In this document: piece by piece, positions 10,601-17,794 of the stretch
Layout of the letters: every line of letters begins with the position of its first letter
Numbering within the stretch: the stretch's first letter is position 1
Origin: Ciona savignyi
Taxonomy: Eukaryota > Chordata > Ascidiacea > Phlebobranchia > Cionidae
Direction of reading: 5' to 3'
DNA length: 64,000 nucleotides
Assembly (NCBI GenBank): GCA_000149265.1
Contig: CH003393.1
Span: 373,320 to 437,319, forward strand
Notes under the pieces: generated by a model
The model's database searches: none
The model's input: the letters and a program-made list of their open reading frames with translations, nothing else
Told to the model about the DNA's origin: nothing
Program-made: the position numbers and the translations under genes

Positions 10601-13062
10601 CAAACCTCATTTCCTGGCCCTATACAACAATTGTCTAAAGTGTTAATTGTCTCCGAAAAGCTATGAAATCGAAACCAGCTAGCTAGTCGCTTTTGTCCTT
10701 GGGCAACGATCTGAGTGGACATTGCCCAGACCTAAAGTTATGCGTTATCTACGGTTATCAGACTATTATTACAGAATGCAATGTGCTGTCAAAACAGTAG
10801 TAAATTTCTAAATGTACGCGAAGTAAAAAATGTTGAGGAGCGCTGTCCTAAATCTCAGTTTAAAGAAAGTGTAAGATAAAACACATGTGTGTTGTAATCA
10901 CGTTGGTGCAAAAATGCAGCTAACGTTCTACCACTGATAACCATCAGACCTCTAGATTACAATTTTAAATTTTCAAGTTCTCGGGAATAAAACATCATTG
11001 TCTTCTATATTCCACTCAGAATAATCACCGAATTGACGCTGCCCATGCCTGATTTAGGCGATGTCCGTTAAGTGCCTTGCCCAAGGACATAACTGACCAG
11101 CTAGCGTGAAGTTTAGAAATTGCAACCTTCCTTTAAAAATACCTCTTGATTACAATTTTACATTTTCCCATTCTCGGGAATAAATTACCTTTATCTTCTT
11201 TATCCACACAGAGTAACCACATACTCCACTTAGGGTAATCACCGAATTGACCCCGAAAACTTACGAGGAACTGATTCTGCGGCAGCAGCGAGGTCACATG
11301 ACCTTTCTCTTCATTCTAGAAGATCACCATGACGACGATCGCATGATCGACGACTTCCTAAAGGTCATGGAAGTTCATTCCAGGTACGAATGGTGATTAT
11401 GACGTCACATTGTGTGTAATAGCGATCGTAGGGTATTCTCGTTTTGCAATGTTTGCATTTATTCTGAGGGTAAGATATCTAACGATTTCCAACGCTATAA
11501 CCCTAACTGGATATTTTCGTATACGGATATATATACATTGTCCAATTTACTCGGTGGGTTAGTGCGTCTCCATTTAGCCCAAAGGTTGTAGGTTCTAAAC
11601 TGTTCGCTAGTTAGTCGGTTGTGTCCTTGGCAGCACTTAACGTACATTGTCTGAATCTAGTGGTTTGATTGGTTGTACTAATTTAAGGGAACATGTGAAT
11701 CATACACCACACACTGCAATAGCTCCGGTAACCCAACGGTTGGCGCGAGGTGATCTGACGATTGCCCGTGTGTTAACCCTCTTGGTTTTCCCATTCACAG
11801 GGATAAACATGATTATCCTATCCTATCTAAATATTATACATTAACTGCTGGCATCAAAATATACAGTTTGCATTTTAAATCGAGTTTGAACACAGAGATC
11901 GGAAAGTACACGTCGCTTGCCTTGATTCCAACCGATACTTAAGCTGGTATGTTGAACTTAGAAGATCGTCTACTGCCCAGCCCGATGGAGAGAATGGTGG
12001 GTAGTCTGGGTTATTTGTGTACTACCAGCAGTTTAGGCAATGGGTTTACCAAGAAATGGTTTGGGTAATGTGGGGTTTGGGTAATATTGGGTTTAACCCT
12101 TCTTGACAAACTCCTGGATATGTGTATGGGTGGTTAATTTATATCCTCGTGAGTGGGAAGCCAGTATTTATTCATACGTACATCATAAAACACCTCATGC
12201 GCACAGTCAAGTCACTGGAGTTATAAACGATGAGCTTTTTATATCCTGGATGGAAAGTAGTAAGAGCTTTGGAGTTAAATTATGAATAGGTCACAGCAGA
12301 TACAACTCTTCGCGCCACAACCGCACATTACAGGGCAATACTAAAAGAAGGGAAAGGGGAAGTAGGGAAACTGCTCACTAAAACTATTGAAACAAATTTT
12401 AATCCTGCCCTAAACAGTAATCTCAACCCCAGAACTAACCTTAACTCCAACCCCATCTTTAAAACTAACTCCAATGCCCTAATATTCATTTCAGTGTGCA
12501 GTGTCCCTCCTTCCCGCTTTCCCTTCCTTTAGTTTACCCCTCTTTACAAGGTAATTATCAACGCACGTCCACAGACGAGGAACCCAGCTGCAACGGCCTT
12601 TCGAGTCTCCTCAACAGTCCCGAACCTTCCAAGCCGACCCCGAATGACCCCATCGCCACACGTCATCACGGGGTGGTGCTAGCGATGAACGGATCGAAAC
12701 ACTGGTTCTGTCTCTTCGTCCCACGGAGCGCGCGCGCAAACCGACTCGATAACAGCCTCACCAGCTGCCATTCGGACGATGACGTCACGGCGCGTGACGT
12801 AATAGATGACGTCACGACCGGTGTTGATGACGTAGCCGAAAGCGAGCTTGACGTAACATGCGAGGAGGTCTATTCGAACGGGTTTTCAAACGATGTTGGC
12901 GATGTCGGTTTCTCGTCGGGCGATGGCGCTAGCGAGTACAGCAAGAAACTACTCAGTTGGAGAGATCGGGTTCTCGAAGGACAGATGCCGAGGCTCTACG
13001 TCAGACAATGGCCCAGTCTGTATGAGCGCTGTGACGACATAGAGGACGATGATGACGCGTGA
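1536..13062 (+). CDS. DNAJC16: DNAJC16-like J-domain/thioredoxin membrane protein, C-terminal two-thirds (10 exons)
   Basis: Exons by hand: 1536-1671, 4370-4497, 4968-5101, 5915-6116, 7213-7395, 8149-8297, 10127-10255, 11234-11383, 11896-11996, 12533-13062. All phases join, giving 613 codons and a TGA stop. The translation is colinear with vertebrate DNAJC16 from the thioredoxin-like region onward: RFLSGW-type FLNGI, APTLLVFKE-type GPTLLIFKE, LTSQKLFHELCP-type VTSQTVFDELCP, LTDELAP-type IVDELAP, then one membrane segment (TTVFFGLMLYSLC). After that come an acidic linker with a proline run, ITELTPKTYEELI, VVLAMNGSKHWFCLF, and a C-terminus LLEGSLQRFYIPSWPEL-type VLEGQMPRLYVRQWPSL. The N-terminal signal, J domain and first thioredoxin part must lie upstream of the window. 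The family is an ER membrane J protein linked to autophagosome size control (known from vertebrates; function here is inferred). Intron repeats are unusually heavy. Confidence 0.9.
1815..4139 (+). mobile_element. TTAA-flanked transposon with ~580-bp inverted repeats (Kolobok/T2-like)
   Basis: TTAA at 1811-1814 and 4140-4143 flank an element beginning AGGGGAACTGAAGT and ending in its reverse complement. The inverted repeats (1815-~2398 and ~3558-4139) pair along nearly their whole length with scattered substitutions. The centre carries a THAP-domain ORF. TTAA target sites, the TTAAAGGRR-type end and a THAP domain together point to the Kolobok superfamily (known features of that group; assignment is inference). 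It fills most of the intron between the 1536 and 4370 exons. Confidence 0.8.
2721..3080 (+). pseudogene. decayed THAP-domain ORF of the transposon
   Basis: About 119 codons. FHRFPHNDKKRLKQWI, the CSAHI half of the zinc site, and NHLVKNTVPTIL are the THAP signatures (FHxFP, CxxH, AVPTIF). An ATG at 2682 (MPKVKPLRRKKE) is in frame but cut by TGA at 2718. The two N-terminal cysteines expected about 5 residues apart before FHRFP are not present, so the C2CH zinc site is incomplete. No transposase core follows; the frame stops at 3080. This is probably a non-autonomous, inactive copy. Confidence 0.7.
4145..4340 (+). repeat. degenerate ~50-bp tandem repeat
   Basis: Variants of GGGTTTAAACTCATATGGG recur about four times between the transposon end and the next exon. 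Confidence 0.5.
4370..4497 (+). CDS. DNAJC16: DNAJC16 exon
   Basis: Acceptor AACCCATAG at 4369 and donor GTGAGT at 4498. Encodes GFGFATFAQQ...GPTLLIFKENQTKPS, matching the FGYVYVGL...APTLLVFKE block of the vertebrate protein. The ATG inside it (4411) is internal methionine, not the start. Confidence 0.88.
4968..5101 (+). CDS. DNAJC16: DNAJC16 exon
   Basis: Acceptor GACATCACAG at 4967 and donor GTGAGT at 5102. Phase 0 to phase 2. Encodes RGAVNDILTTHRF...VTSQTVFDELCP, matching the vertebrate LTSQKLFHELCP block. Confidence 0.85.
5115..5420 (+). repeat. degenerate intronic tandem repeat (~55 bp)
   Basis: Variants of AAAACTGGTTTTAAATC...TTTTTAGTGGTTGGTC recur five or six times directly after the donor at 5102. 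The rest of this intron (5420-5914) is plain AT-rich sequence. Confidence 0.6.
5915..6116 (+). CDS. DNAJC16: DNAJC16 exon
   Basis: Acceptor TTTTTTCCAG at 5914 and donor GTAAGT at 6117. Encodes a CAMYCCGE strand followed by WLKFVYVRTSSQPSF, which aligns with the second thioredoxin-like fold (VRFVHVYSNRQQEF). Ends in phase 0. Confidence 0.85.
6237..6432 (+). mobile_element. hAT-type MITE, 196 bp, with perfect 8-bp target duplication
   Basis: Ends CAGAGGTAGGCAACTTCTC and ATGTTGCCCATTCCTG (CAGGGGTGGGCAA class). GGTTAACC is duplicated exactly at 6229-6236 and 6433-6440. Same family as copies at 14642, 49626 and 63659. Confidence 0.85.
6440..6560 (+). mobile_element. decayed SINE fragment
   Basis: GTTGTAGGATCAAACCAGCC then TTGGGCAAGGCACTCGGCAC match the tRNA-like and core parts of the local SINE family. 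Confidence 0.4.
6575..7075 (+). repeat. dispersed ~330-bp repeat, copy 1 (with partial re-duplication)
   Basis: Shares ordered blocks with copies at 8350, 51010 and 56210: ATTTCGAACCGATATAAAAT, AACTAATTTTGTCCCA, TTTAAATTGCTAGAATCA, TTGATGCTGAAATGGACAT. The end block repeats again at about 6990-7060. No coding potential is evident. Confidence 0.55.
7213..7395 (+). CDS. DNAJC16: DNAJC16 exon
   Basis: Acceptor ATCACAATAG at 7212 and donor GTAAGT at 7396; 61 whole codons. Ends in FVPIVDELAP, the conserved LTDELAP motif just before the membrane-proximal region. A minisatellite begins only a few bases inside the following intron. Confidence 0.87.
7402..7622 (+). repeat. intronic minisatellite (~23 bp, about 10 units)
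   Basis: Unit GGGGTCTAATATCCGTTTT with variants carrying TTATTACATGATC. It starts six bases after the donor GT of the 7395 exon. Confidence 0.8.
7640..8010 (+). mobile_element. SINE copy with internally duplicated 3' part
   Basis: GGGTTGCAATTTCTAAAC (B-box-like) and CCTTGGGCAAGGCACTTAAC mark the family. The 3' part with ACAACATAATCAT...GTTTATCTGACA occurs twice in tandem (about 7795-7885 and 7905-8000). Confidence 0.6.
8149..8297 (+). CDS. DNAJC16: DNAJC16 exon with transmembrane segment
   Basis: Acceptor CATCTTCACAG at 8148 and donor GTACTT at 8298. Encodes FFLARWVLASSNFIFDL (vertebrate VFLLRWFYSASDYI) and a hydrophobic helix MLMTITTVFFGLMLYSL that would anchor the protein in the membrane. 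Antisense ORFs here are shadows. Confidence 0.87.
8350..8660 (+). repeat. dispersed ~330-bp repeat, copy 2
   Basis: CAGTTTGGTTTCTAAAATTA at its start, AATTTCGAACCAATCTGAAA in the middle and TTCTGGAATGGACATT at its end match the copies at 6575, 51010 and 56210. Confidence 0.55.
8706..10018 (+). repeat. 22-bp minisatellite in DNAJC16 intron, broken by assembly gap
   Basis: Two arrays of ACACATTGTAATAGCTCCAG plus 2 bases (8818-9228, about 19 units; 9886-10015, about 6 units). Each is preceded by the same ~110-bp leader (8706-8817 and 9774-9885), so the structure is a two-level repeat. The long ORFs read through it in all frames because 22 is not a multiple of 3; they are not genes. Confidence 0.9.
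9229..9775. other. assembly gap (547 N)
   Basis: Run of N inside the 22-bp minisatellite; the true array length is unknown. Confidence 1.
10127..10255 (+). CDS. DNAJC16: DNAJC16 exon, acidic/proline linker
   Basis: Acceptor ATCACAG at 10126 and donor GTGTTT at 10256. In-frame phases 2 and 2. Encodes GKAPRRKKRPAPPPPDVSS, then a Glu/Asp-rich stretch. This is the poorly conserved cytosolic linker after the membrane helix. The donor is weaker than its neighbours. Confidence 0.75.
10256..11233. other. DNAJC16 intron with SINE fragments
   Basis: GC-richer stretch 10330-10610 without a convincing gene, a SINE core fragment at about 10660-10760 (CCTTGGGCAACGATCTGAG), and a reverse-oriented SINE at about 11015-11130 (GTTAAGTGCCTTGCCCAAGG). 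Two similar ATTCTCGGGAATAAA segments lie near 10980 and 11170. Confidence 0.5.
11234..11383 (+). CDS. DNAJC16: DNAJC16 exon
   Basis: Acceptor CCACTTAG at 11233 and donor GTACGA at 11384. Encodes VITELTPKTYEELILRQQ then RGHMTFLFILED, matching VEVTELTDVTYTSNL...PGHMNVVLIL of vertebrate DNAJC16. Confidence 0.87.
11545..11845 (+). mobile_element. tRNA-like SINE, fullest copy in the window
   Basis: 5' tRNA-like part (GGTTAGTGCGTCTCCA, then GGTTGTAGGTTCTAAAC as B box), core TGTGTCCTTGGCAGCACTTAA, CACACACTGCAATAGCTCC, GCGCGAGGTGATCTGACGAT and tail GGATAAACATGATTATCC. Other copies lie at 36005, 45235 and 50085, and on the minus strand at 62780. Confidence 0.75.
11896..11996 (+). CDS. DNAJC16: DNAJC16 exon
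   Basis: Acceptor GAACACAG at 11895 and donor GTGGGT at 11997. Encodes DRKVHVACLDSNRYLSWYVEL, comparable to LHFSFLSLDKHREWLEYLL. It was recovered from splice phase and homology because it is too short to stand out as an ORF. Confidence 0.78.
12108..12235 (+). repeat. single copy of the ~105-bp repeat clustered at 40.8-41.5 kb
   Basis: TTTATATCCTCGTGAGTGGG, AAGCCAGTATTTATTC and CACTGGAGTTATAAA line up with the repeat units at 40836-41480. Confidence 0.6.
12341..12532 (+). mobile_element. MITE with ~38-bp inverted repeats at the last DNAJC16 acceptor
   Basis: Left end CTAAAAGAAGGGAAAGGGG then AGTAGGGAAACTGCTCACT; the right end (12493-12532) is its reverse complement with few mismatches, ending CTTCCTTTAG. 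A related, worn copy lies at about 21243-21405. The right repeat is the polypyrimidine tract and AG used by the terminal exon. No clear target duplication seen. Confidence 0.65.
12533..13062 (+). CDS. DNAJC16: DNAJC16 terminal coding exon
   Basis: The acceptor chosen is TTCCTTTAG at 12532, with a long pyrimidine tract; TTTACAAG at 12550 is also in the right phase. Encodes HHGVVLAMNGSKHWFCLFV, a long Asp-rich insertion with repeated DDV, and the conserved end LLSWRDRVLEGQMPRLYV...QWPSLYE. The stop TGA is at 13060. The insertion is absent from the vertebrate protein as I remember it. Confidence 0.85.
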
Positions 13063-13430
13063 TTTTCCGCCCAACCGTAGTTACCTAAGATGCTGCTCGT
13101 GCAATATTGTCTGTGTGATGTGTGTTAGTATGCTGCTTCATCAATTTTTAACAACTATCAACCACGGAATCTGGATACACGCGCCACTTTTTTAACCTAT
13201 TATTATGTTTGTGCCCAAAGCAACCTGGATATTAGCGCCACTTTTTAACCCCTAATTATGTATGTGCCCAAAGCAGCCTGAATATTAGCGCCGCTCTGTA
13301 AACTTTCAATCTCATTTGTGCACAAAAAGAACTGTTTATGAGCTCCACTTTGCAAGCAGCCCGAAGAAACAGCCCCCACGGCGCCCATACACAGGCTATG
13401 CGTTGTTTGTATTCTAATTAATAAACCCAA
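13063..13430 (+). other. DNAJC16: DNAJC16 3' UTR with three-copy tandem repeat and poly(A) signal
   Basis: After the stop, a ~53-bp unit starting GCGCCACTTTTTAACC is repeated at 13181, 13235 and 13288, with a decayed fourth copy near 13345. AATAAA at 13420-13425 is the likely poly(A) signal. The segment AATTAATAAAC..AAGGTCTGCTC around it recurs at about 13838-13862. Confidence 0.6.
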
Positions 13431-14632
13431 GGTCTGCTCTCTGTCCTCTGTCCGCCTTGTCAGGTCTGTTTACCTTTAAATTTCTCACTTTCCCACGCTA
13501 TTGTGACGTATTTGATCGTCACAGACGAGACCTGCCGTCTCGAAATAAGCCGGTTCCGAATTACATCATTATTATATTAAGATTAAGGGTCGAATGGTCA
13601 TGATATTCAAACGCACGTTCCCTATATTTTGCACTATGTGTTCAATCCACAATATAGTTGCATGGGTGGTACAGACTCTCTTCAACCGCCTATTCAATCA
13701 TTTGGCGGATTTTTTTGCTAATACACATCAACTCTTTCCCTTTTTTAACCATTTTTGGTCGGATTTTCGCATTTTTTTCGTCATTTTAAGAAAAAAAGTA
13801 CAACCTACCGTTCTACCCCGCTTTTAAAAGTAATTTTAATTAATAAACTAAGGTCTGCTCGTTTGAATTCGACCTCGGCGAAATTCTGGCTATATTTTTC
13901 TAGGGAATCAATTAGGCGAGGTCTGTTGTCCATCCAAGACACGCATAAGTGGGCCACAGTCCCGCAATTGCTCTGTGGCGTCACAATGTCTATGACGTGT
14001 CAGGCAGGGGGCATACATCACCATCGAGATCGTATAAATAGCCATAGAAATCATAGTTCAAGTGTGTGAGCAGAACAAAGGGCTTGGAAGTCGAGAAAGT
14101 TGCGACATTTTGGACACGCGTTTAAAAGTCGCGATAAATCACAGCTAGAAAGCCAATCATCACACTATTCTAAAATTAAGATTTTTAAAATCAAAAATCG
14201 ATCAGACCTTACCGGTGTTGTTATGTCTTGTAACCGCTGATTATACCAAACGAACCGAAGACTTTTGGACCAACGTGAATACATAATAAACATCATCTAG
14301 CGATATAATGGACGTGACTACAATAGATAGTTTCGAATGATTAGCGCGACCGATTCATATCCAGGATTATATTTAAAAACCGTCTTCGGGACGGGCCCAT
14401 CAAGGGCTCGGAAAAAATAGATACAAATACTGGTTACAATAAAATGCTGTAAACAATTTTTATTTTGTTTTATCATTTTTAATATGTCTATATCTATCTA
14501 TCTACATTCTAACACACGGAGTTATCAGAATTTTGTTCAAATGACATTTTCTCAATAAAGCAGATTCTAATAAAATATGTTTATTTTTAATAGAACAAAT
14601 TTCAGCTGCAGTTTTTTATTAGTAGTTCATAC
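13431..14632. other. intergenic region with orphan promoter-like sequence
   Basis: Contains repeated AGGTCTG/AGACCTG words, a second AATTAATAAAC copy (13838), a TATA box (14033), and a SINE-like stretch GCGCGACCGATTCATATCC (about 14335-14435). No ORF with coding features. Confidence 0.45.
13965..14075 (+). promoter_or_regulatory. candidate TATA promoter without an assigned gene
   Basis: Exact TATAAATA at 14033-14040 in a GC-rich setting. Upstream are GGCGTCACAATG (13978) and ATGACGTGTC (13992), both CRE-like. A start site would be expected near 14065. No downstream ORF is convincing. Confidence 0.35.
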
Positions 14633-14641
14633 CTCTTAATA

Positions 14642-14860
14642 CAGGCATGGGCAACATACGGCCGGTGGGCCTGGTCCGATCCGTCAAGGGATTTTGACCG
14701 GCCAGCAGACTGCATCTAACCATACCCTGTAATGTGGTCCTTGCATTAGTGAAAAATTATGTTGCTAAGATATTGAATACTATGCATGTAATAATCCGGC
14801 CCACCAAGAATTTCATATTCCCACATTTGGCCCACCAACTAGAAAAGTTGCCCAACTCTG
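14642..14860 (-). mobile_element. hAT-type MITE (same family as 6237)
   Basis: CAGGCATGGGCAACATACGG at the left and GAAAAGTTGCCCAACTCTG at the right, in reverse orientation to 6237. The 8-bp flanks no longer match well, which suggests an old insertion. Confidence 0.75.
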
Positions 14861-15130
14861 CTATAACAAGTCACACAAGCCTTCGTAAACAATTTTAAAG
14901 TATTGGACGATTTCGTAATATATGTTATTCTTATGATTAAAGATTAATTTCTTTATTTTACGTTTTTTCATTGTGGTAAAAAATATTAAACTGAAAAGTA
15001 TGTAACAAGCAAATACAGCAAAACGACGGTCCGGTAAAATATGCCAATGGAAAGTAAACTAAGAATAAAAATAGTGTATTTACAATATAAAAACAATGCA
15101 ATTAAGAACGCAGCATAAAACACAAAATCA

Positions 15131-15556
15131 GAATATTGGTTTTAGGGTTATTATTTTAAAAGGAAATTAATAACAGCCTGGAGTAATACACCTTAAGCAA
15201 CATTACAAAGTATTACAATGGGTTTATTGCACTTTACACTGGGTACTGGGTTTGTATTTTGTATAGATATAATGGTGTGAATAAAACGTATTTCCGTGTT
15301 GAAATAACGAATACAACCATGATCTGTAAAAGAAGTGATGGGAATATTAGTTTTAGGATTATTATTTTAAATGGAAATTAAATAACAGCCTGCAGTAACA
15401 CACCTAAAGCAACATTACAAAGTATCAGTGGGTTTATATTACACTTTACACTAAGTGTGGCACTGGGTTTTCGTATTGCAGATAGAATGGTGTGAATAGA
15501 ACGTATTTCCGTGTTGAAATAACGAATACAACCATGATCTGTGAAAGAAGCGGTGA
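15131..15556 (+). repeat. tandem duplication, two ~210-bp units
   Basis: 15131-15340 and 15341-15556 share long blocks such as GAAATAACGAATACAACCAT and AGCAACATTACAAAGTAT with scattered differences. Confidence 0.8.
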
Positions 15557-15760
15557 CGATATCCGAAAAACGTATTCTGTGTTCAAGTTTTCTTCAAGCA
15601 ACAGACGATTTGGTGCCTGTGGAAAGTCGTGTCCCTTTCCCATAATTTTCCGAGGGAAACTGGAAGCTGTCGATGTGTTGTTTCTGTGGATGAGCGATCG
15701 CGTCTGTGGCGTCGATGAAAGTATTGTGACGCAACAATAAGCCATTCTCGAATGCTCATG
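15556..15760. other. GC-richer block, open on both strands, of unknown nature
   Basis: Overlapping open frames exist on + (to 15740) and - (from 15745 down to 15446; ATG in the context GAGAATGG). Neither protein is recognised and neither shows a domain. The minus frame runs into the tandem duplication, which argues against it being a conserved protein. It could be a non-coding exon or regulatory block. Confidence 0.25.
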
Positions 15761-16059
15761 ACGCCGAATTCGTCATACCCACTCTAATTCAAGCTGTCAG
15801 AAATACACGGCAAACCGCCGGGCACTTTTTTAAAATTTAGGTCTTTTCAGTTAAAATCGATATATTTCCCCTAAAATGTATGAAATCGTGGGCAGAAGAA
15901 AAATTGATTTCTTAAATCATTCTCTCCATATGTGCCTTGTCAATATGCTGTCGTATAAATTGTTAATCAATGATCTTTTTATTTGTTTGTATGCGATAAG
16001 TTACTCGAATTTCGAGCATCATTAATAATTTCTGCTTTAAAAACAATTTTTACAATTTT

Positions 16060-16870
16060 TAAAAGGGTCGCGGGCAGGTTTTGTAGTTTTTGTCCAGTAT
16101 ACGCTGCATGTGGGCTCATTGGTCACCAACAAAGGCTACTTACGGGCTCGAATTACTAACCCGCGCTCGGTGAAATGCGAGCGCGTTCCGCCGACTTTCG
16201 ACAGCCGAGTTCCCGCCACTCAATCAACCCAAACTCGATCTAATTTTGTAGTTCGGTGAGGGAATTATCCACGCTTGATTAAGAGCGTAAGCGGACGGCG
16301 ATATTTGATACTTGTCGCCTTCTCTTAACTTTTGGGTTAATCACTGCCCTTGCAGTCTTACCGGTAAGCCAACGAGCAAATAGGAACAAAATCGAGTCGC
16401 TTGTAACGAAACCCTGGCCTCGGACCCATGGGTAAGCCCAGGAGGCACGGGGTGATTGATTTACCCCATGGGTGGCGAAAAACAGCGCTTAATTTCGCTC
16501 CACGCTGTCCGGTAACGTTCTTTTCCGAAGAAAAATCACTTCGCGAGTTTGAGCGAAAGTTCTAATCGACCGTGAAATTCATGTTGTTTCTATGTGTGGG
16601 TTTATGAAGTATAAGTCCTTATTGTTTTAATTTTTAAGCTTCGATAATCGACCGTTTTAACACTTCGCTGAATCCACAACGCGGGTTAAGCGAAATTCGA
16701 GAATTATTCGCGGTTCGGCCACTCAGGGGGCGGTTTTAGGTCACGTGGTGTCAATTGGGCGAATCGACGCGTCGGGGTGACAAAGGTCATTATGACATCG
16801 GTCACCGACCATTGTGACGTCATGGCAGGGGTCTAGAACGATGCCGCCACAGCGAACAAATTACTGTGGA
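16060..16870. promoter_or_regulatory. CpG-richer island with CRE and E-box, candidate cis-regulatory region
   Basis: Clearly higher in G+C and CpG than its flanks. Contains CACGTGGT (about 16743), CAAAGGTCA (nuclear-receptor half site), and exact TGACGTCA at 16815-16822. An inverted repeat CCCATGGGTAA / TTACCCCATGGG lies at 16425-16472. No coding frame. It could serve the GATA gene ~6 kb downstream (inference). Confidence 0.4.
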
Positions 16871-16901
16871 CGGATTTAGGGGAAGTCCTCCATCAAATAA
16901 G

Positions 16902-17292
16902 ACATTTTCGGGGGTTAGGGTAAAAAAACGAGCTCGGTTCGTAATTCGAACAAAACTCTAACAGTTTTGCTTGGAAAATTTGTTTTTCTCTAAAAAATAA
17001 AAAATAACTTGACTGCGTCTAAAAAACTTAACTTCTATGACGTTTTCGGGGGTCGGGGTAAAAAAAAACGGGTTGGGTAAGTTTACAATAGAACAAAACG
17101 TTAACAGTTTCGGTTAGAAAAAAATGTTTTCTGAACAAATTAAAAAATAACCCCTCAGCCTTTAAAAAAAATAAATATCCAGGATGTTTTGGTAGGGGTA
17201 AAAAAACGGATTGGGTAAGTTTACAATTCGAACAAAATGCCAACCGCACTCTAGTTTTAAAAAAGTGTTTTTCTCTAAAAGCAAAAAAAATA
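16902..17292 (+). repeat. tandem repeat, three ~110-145-bp units
   Basis: Each unit begins GTTTTCGGGGGTYRGGGTAA and contains AATTCGAACAAAA and TTTTTCTCTAAAA. Minus-strand ORFs here are repeat artefacts. Confidence 0.7.
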
Positions 17293-17734
17293 CGAGACGT
17301 GCAAAAGGGTCCAAATACTACATCTCTGTCGTATTAGAACACTATACATATTTGAGAAGATTATATATAGGATTCGGATACTTATGCATTCTTACTGCAT
17401 ATTAAACCCGCATAGATAGCACAAATGTCTGGGCTTGTTATAACAAAATTTATAATGATTTTTTTAATCGCGTGCTTTTTTCCATGCTTGCTTTTTTATA
17501 CTCTATTTTTGTGTGGGTTTTTGTAATTATAGTTTTTTAAGGAGGAAAAATGAAATAAACTAAAATAAAAGTCGAAACGTTTAGGAAAATTATGCGACGT
17601 TTTATAGCATTTGTAAAGGCTGTATATTGAATAAGTATTCTTTTTTTTAATTGGAATTTTTTATTTCGTTGTTTAGCTCCGTGAGCGTTATTTATTAATC
17701 CAAATTTTAAACCAAATTAATCCAAATTTTAAAC

Positions 17735-17794
17735 TTAAGGTGTACTAAAATAGCAAGAGATTCGTTAAGGTGTACTAAAATAGCAAGAGATTCG
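17735..17794 (+). repeat. exact 30-bp tandem duplication
   Basis: Two identical 30-bp units beginning TTAAGGTGTACTAAAATAGC sit head to tail, which suggests a recent event. Confidence 0.85.

Noticed and set aside
17028-17405. Small ORFs on both strands near 17.2 kb
   Set aside because: They lie in the 16902-17292 tandem repeat and AT-rich flank; no domain and no splice context.
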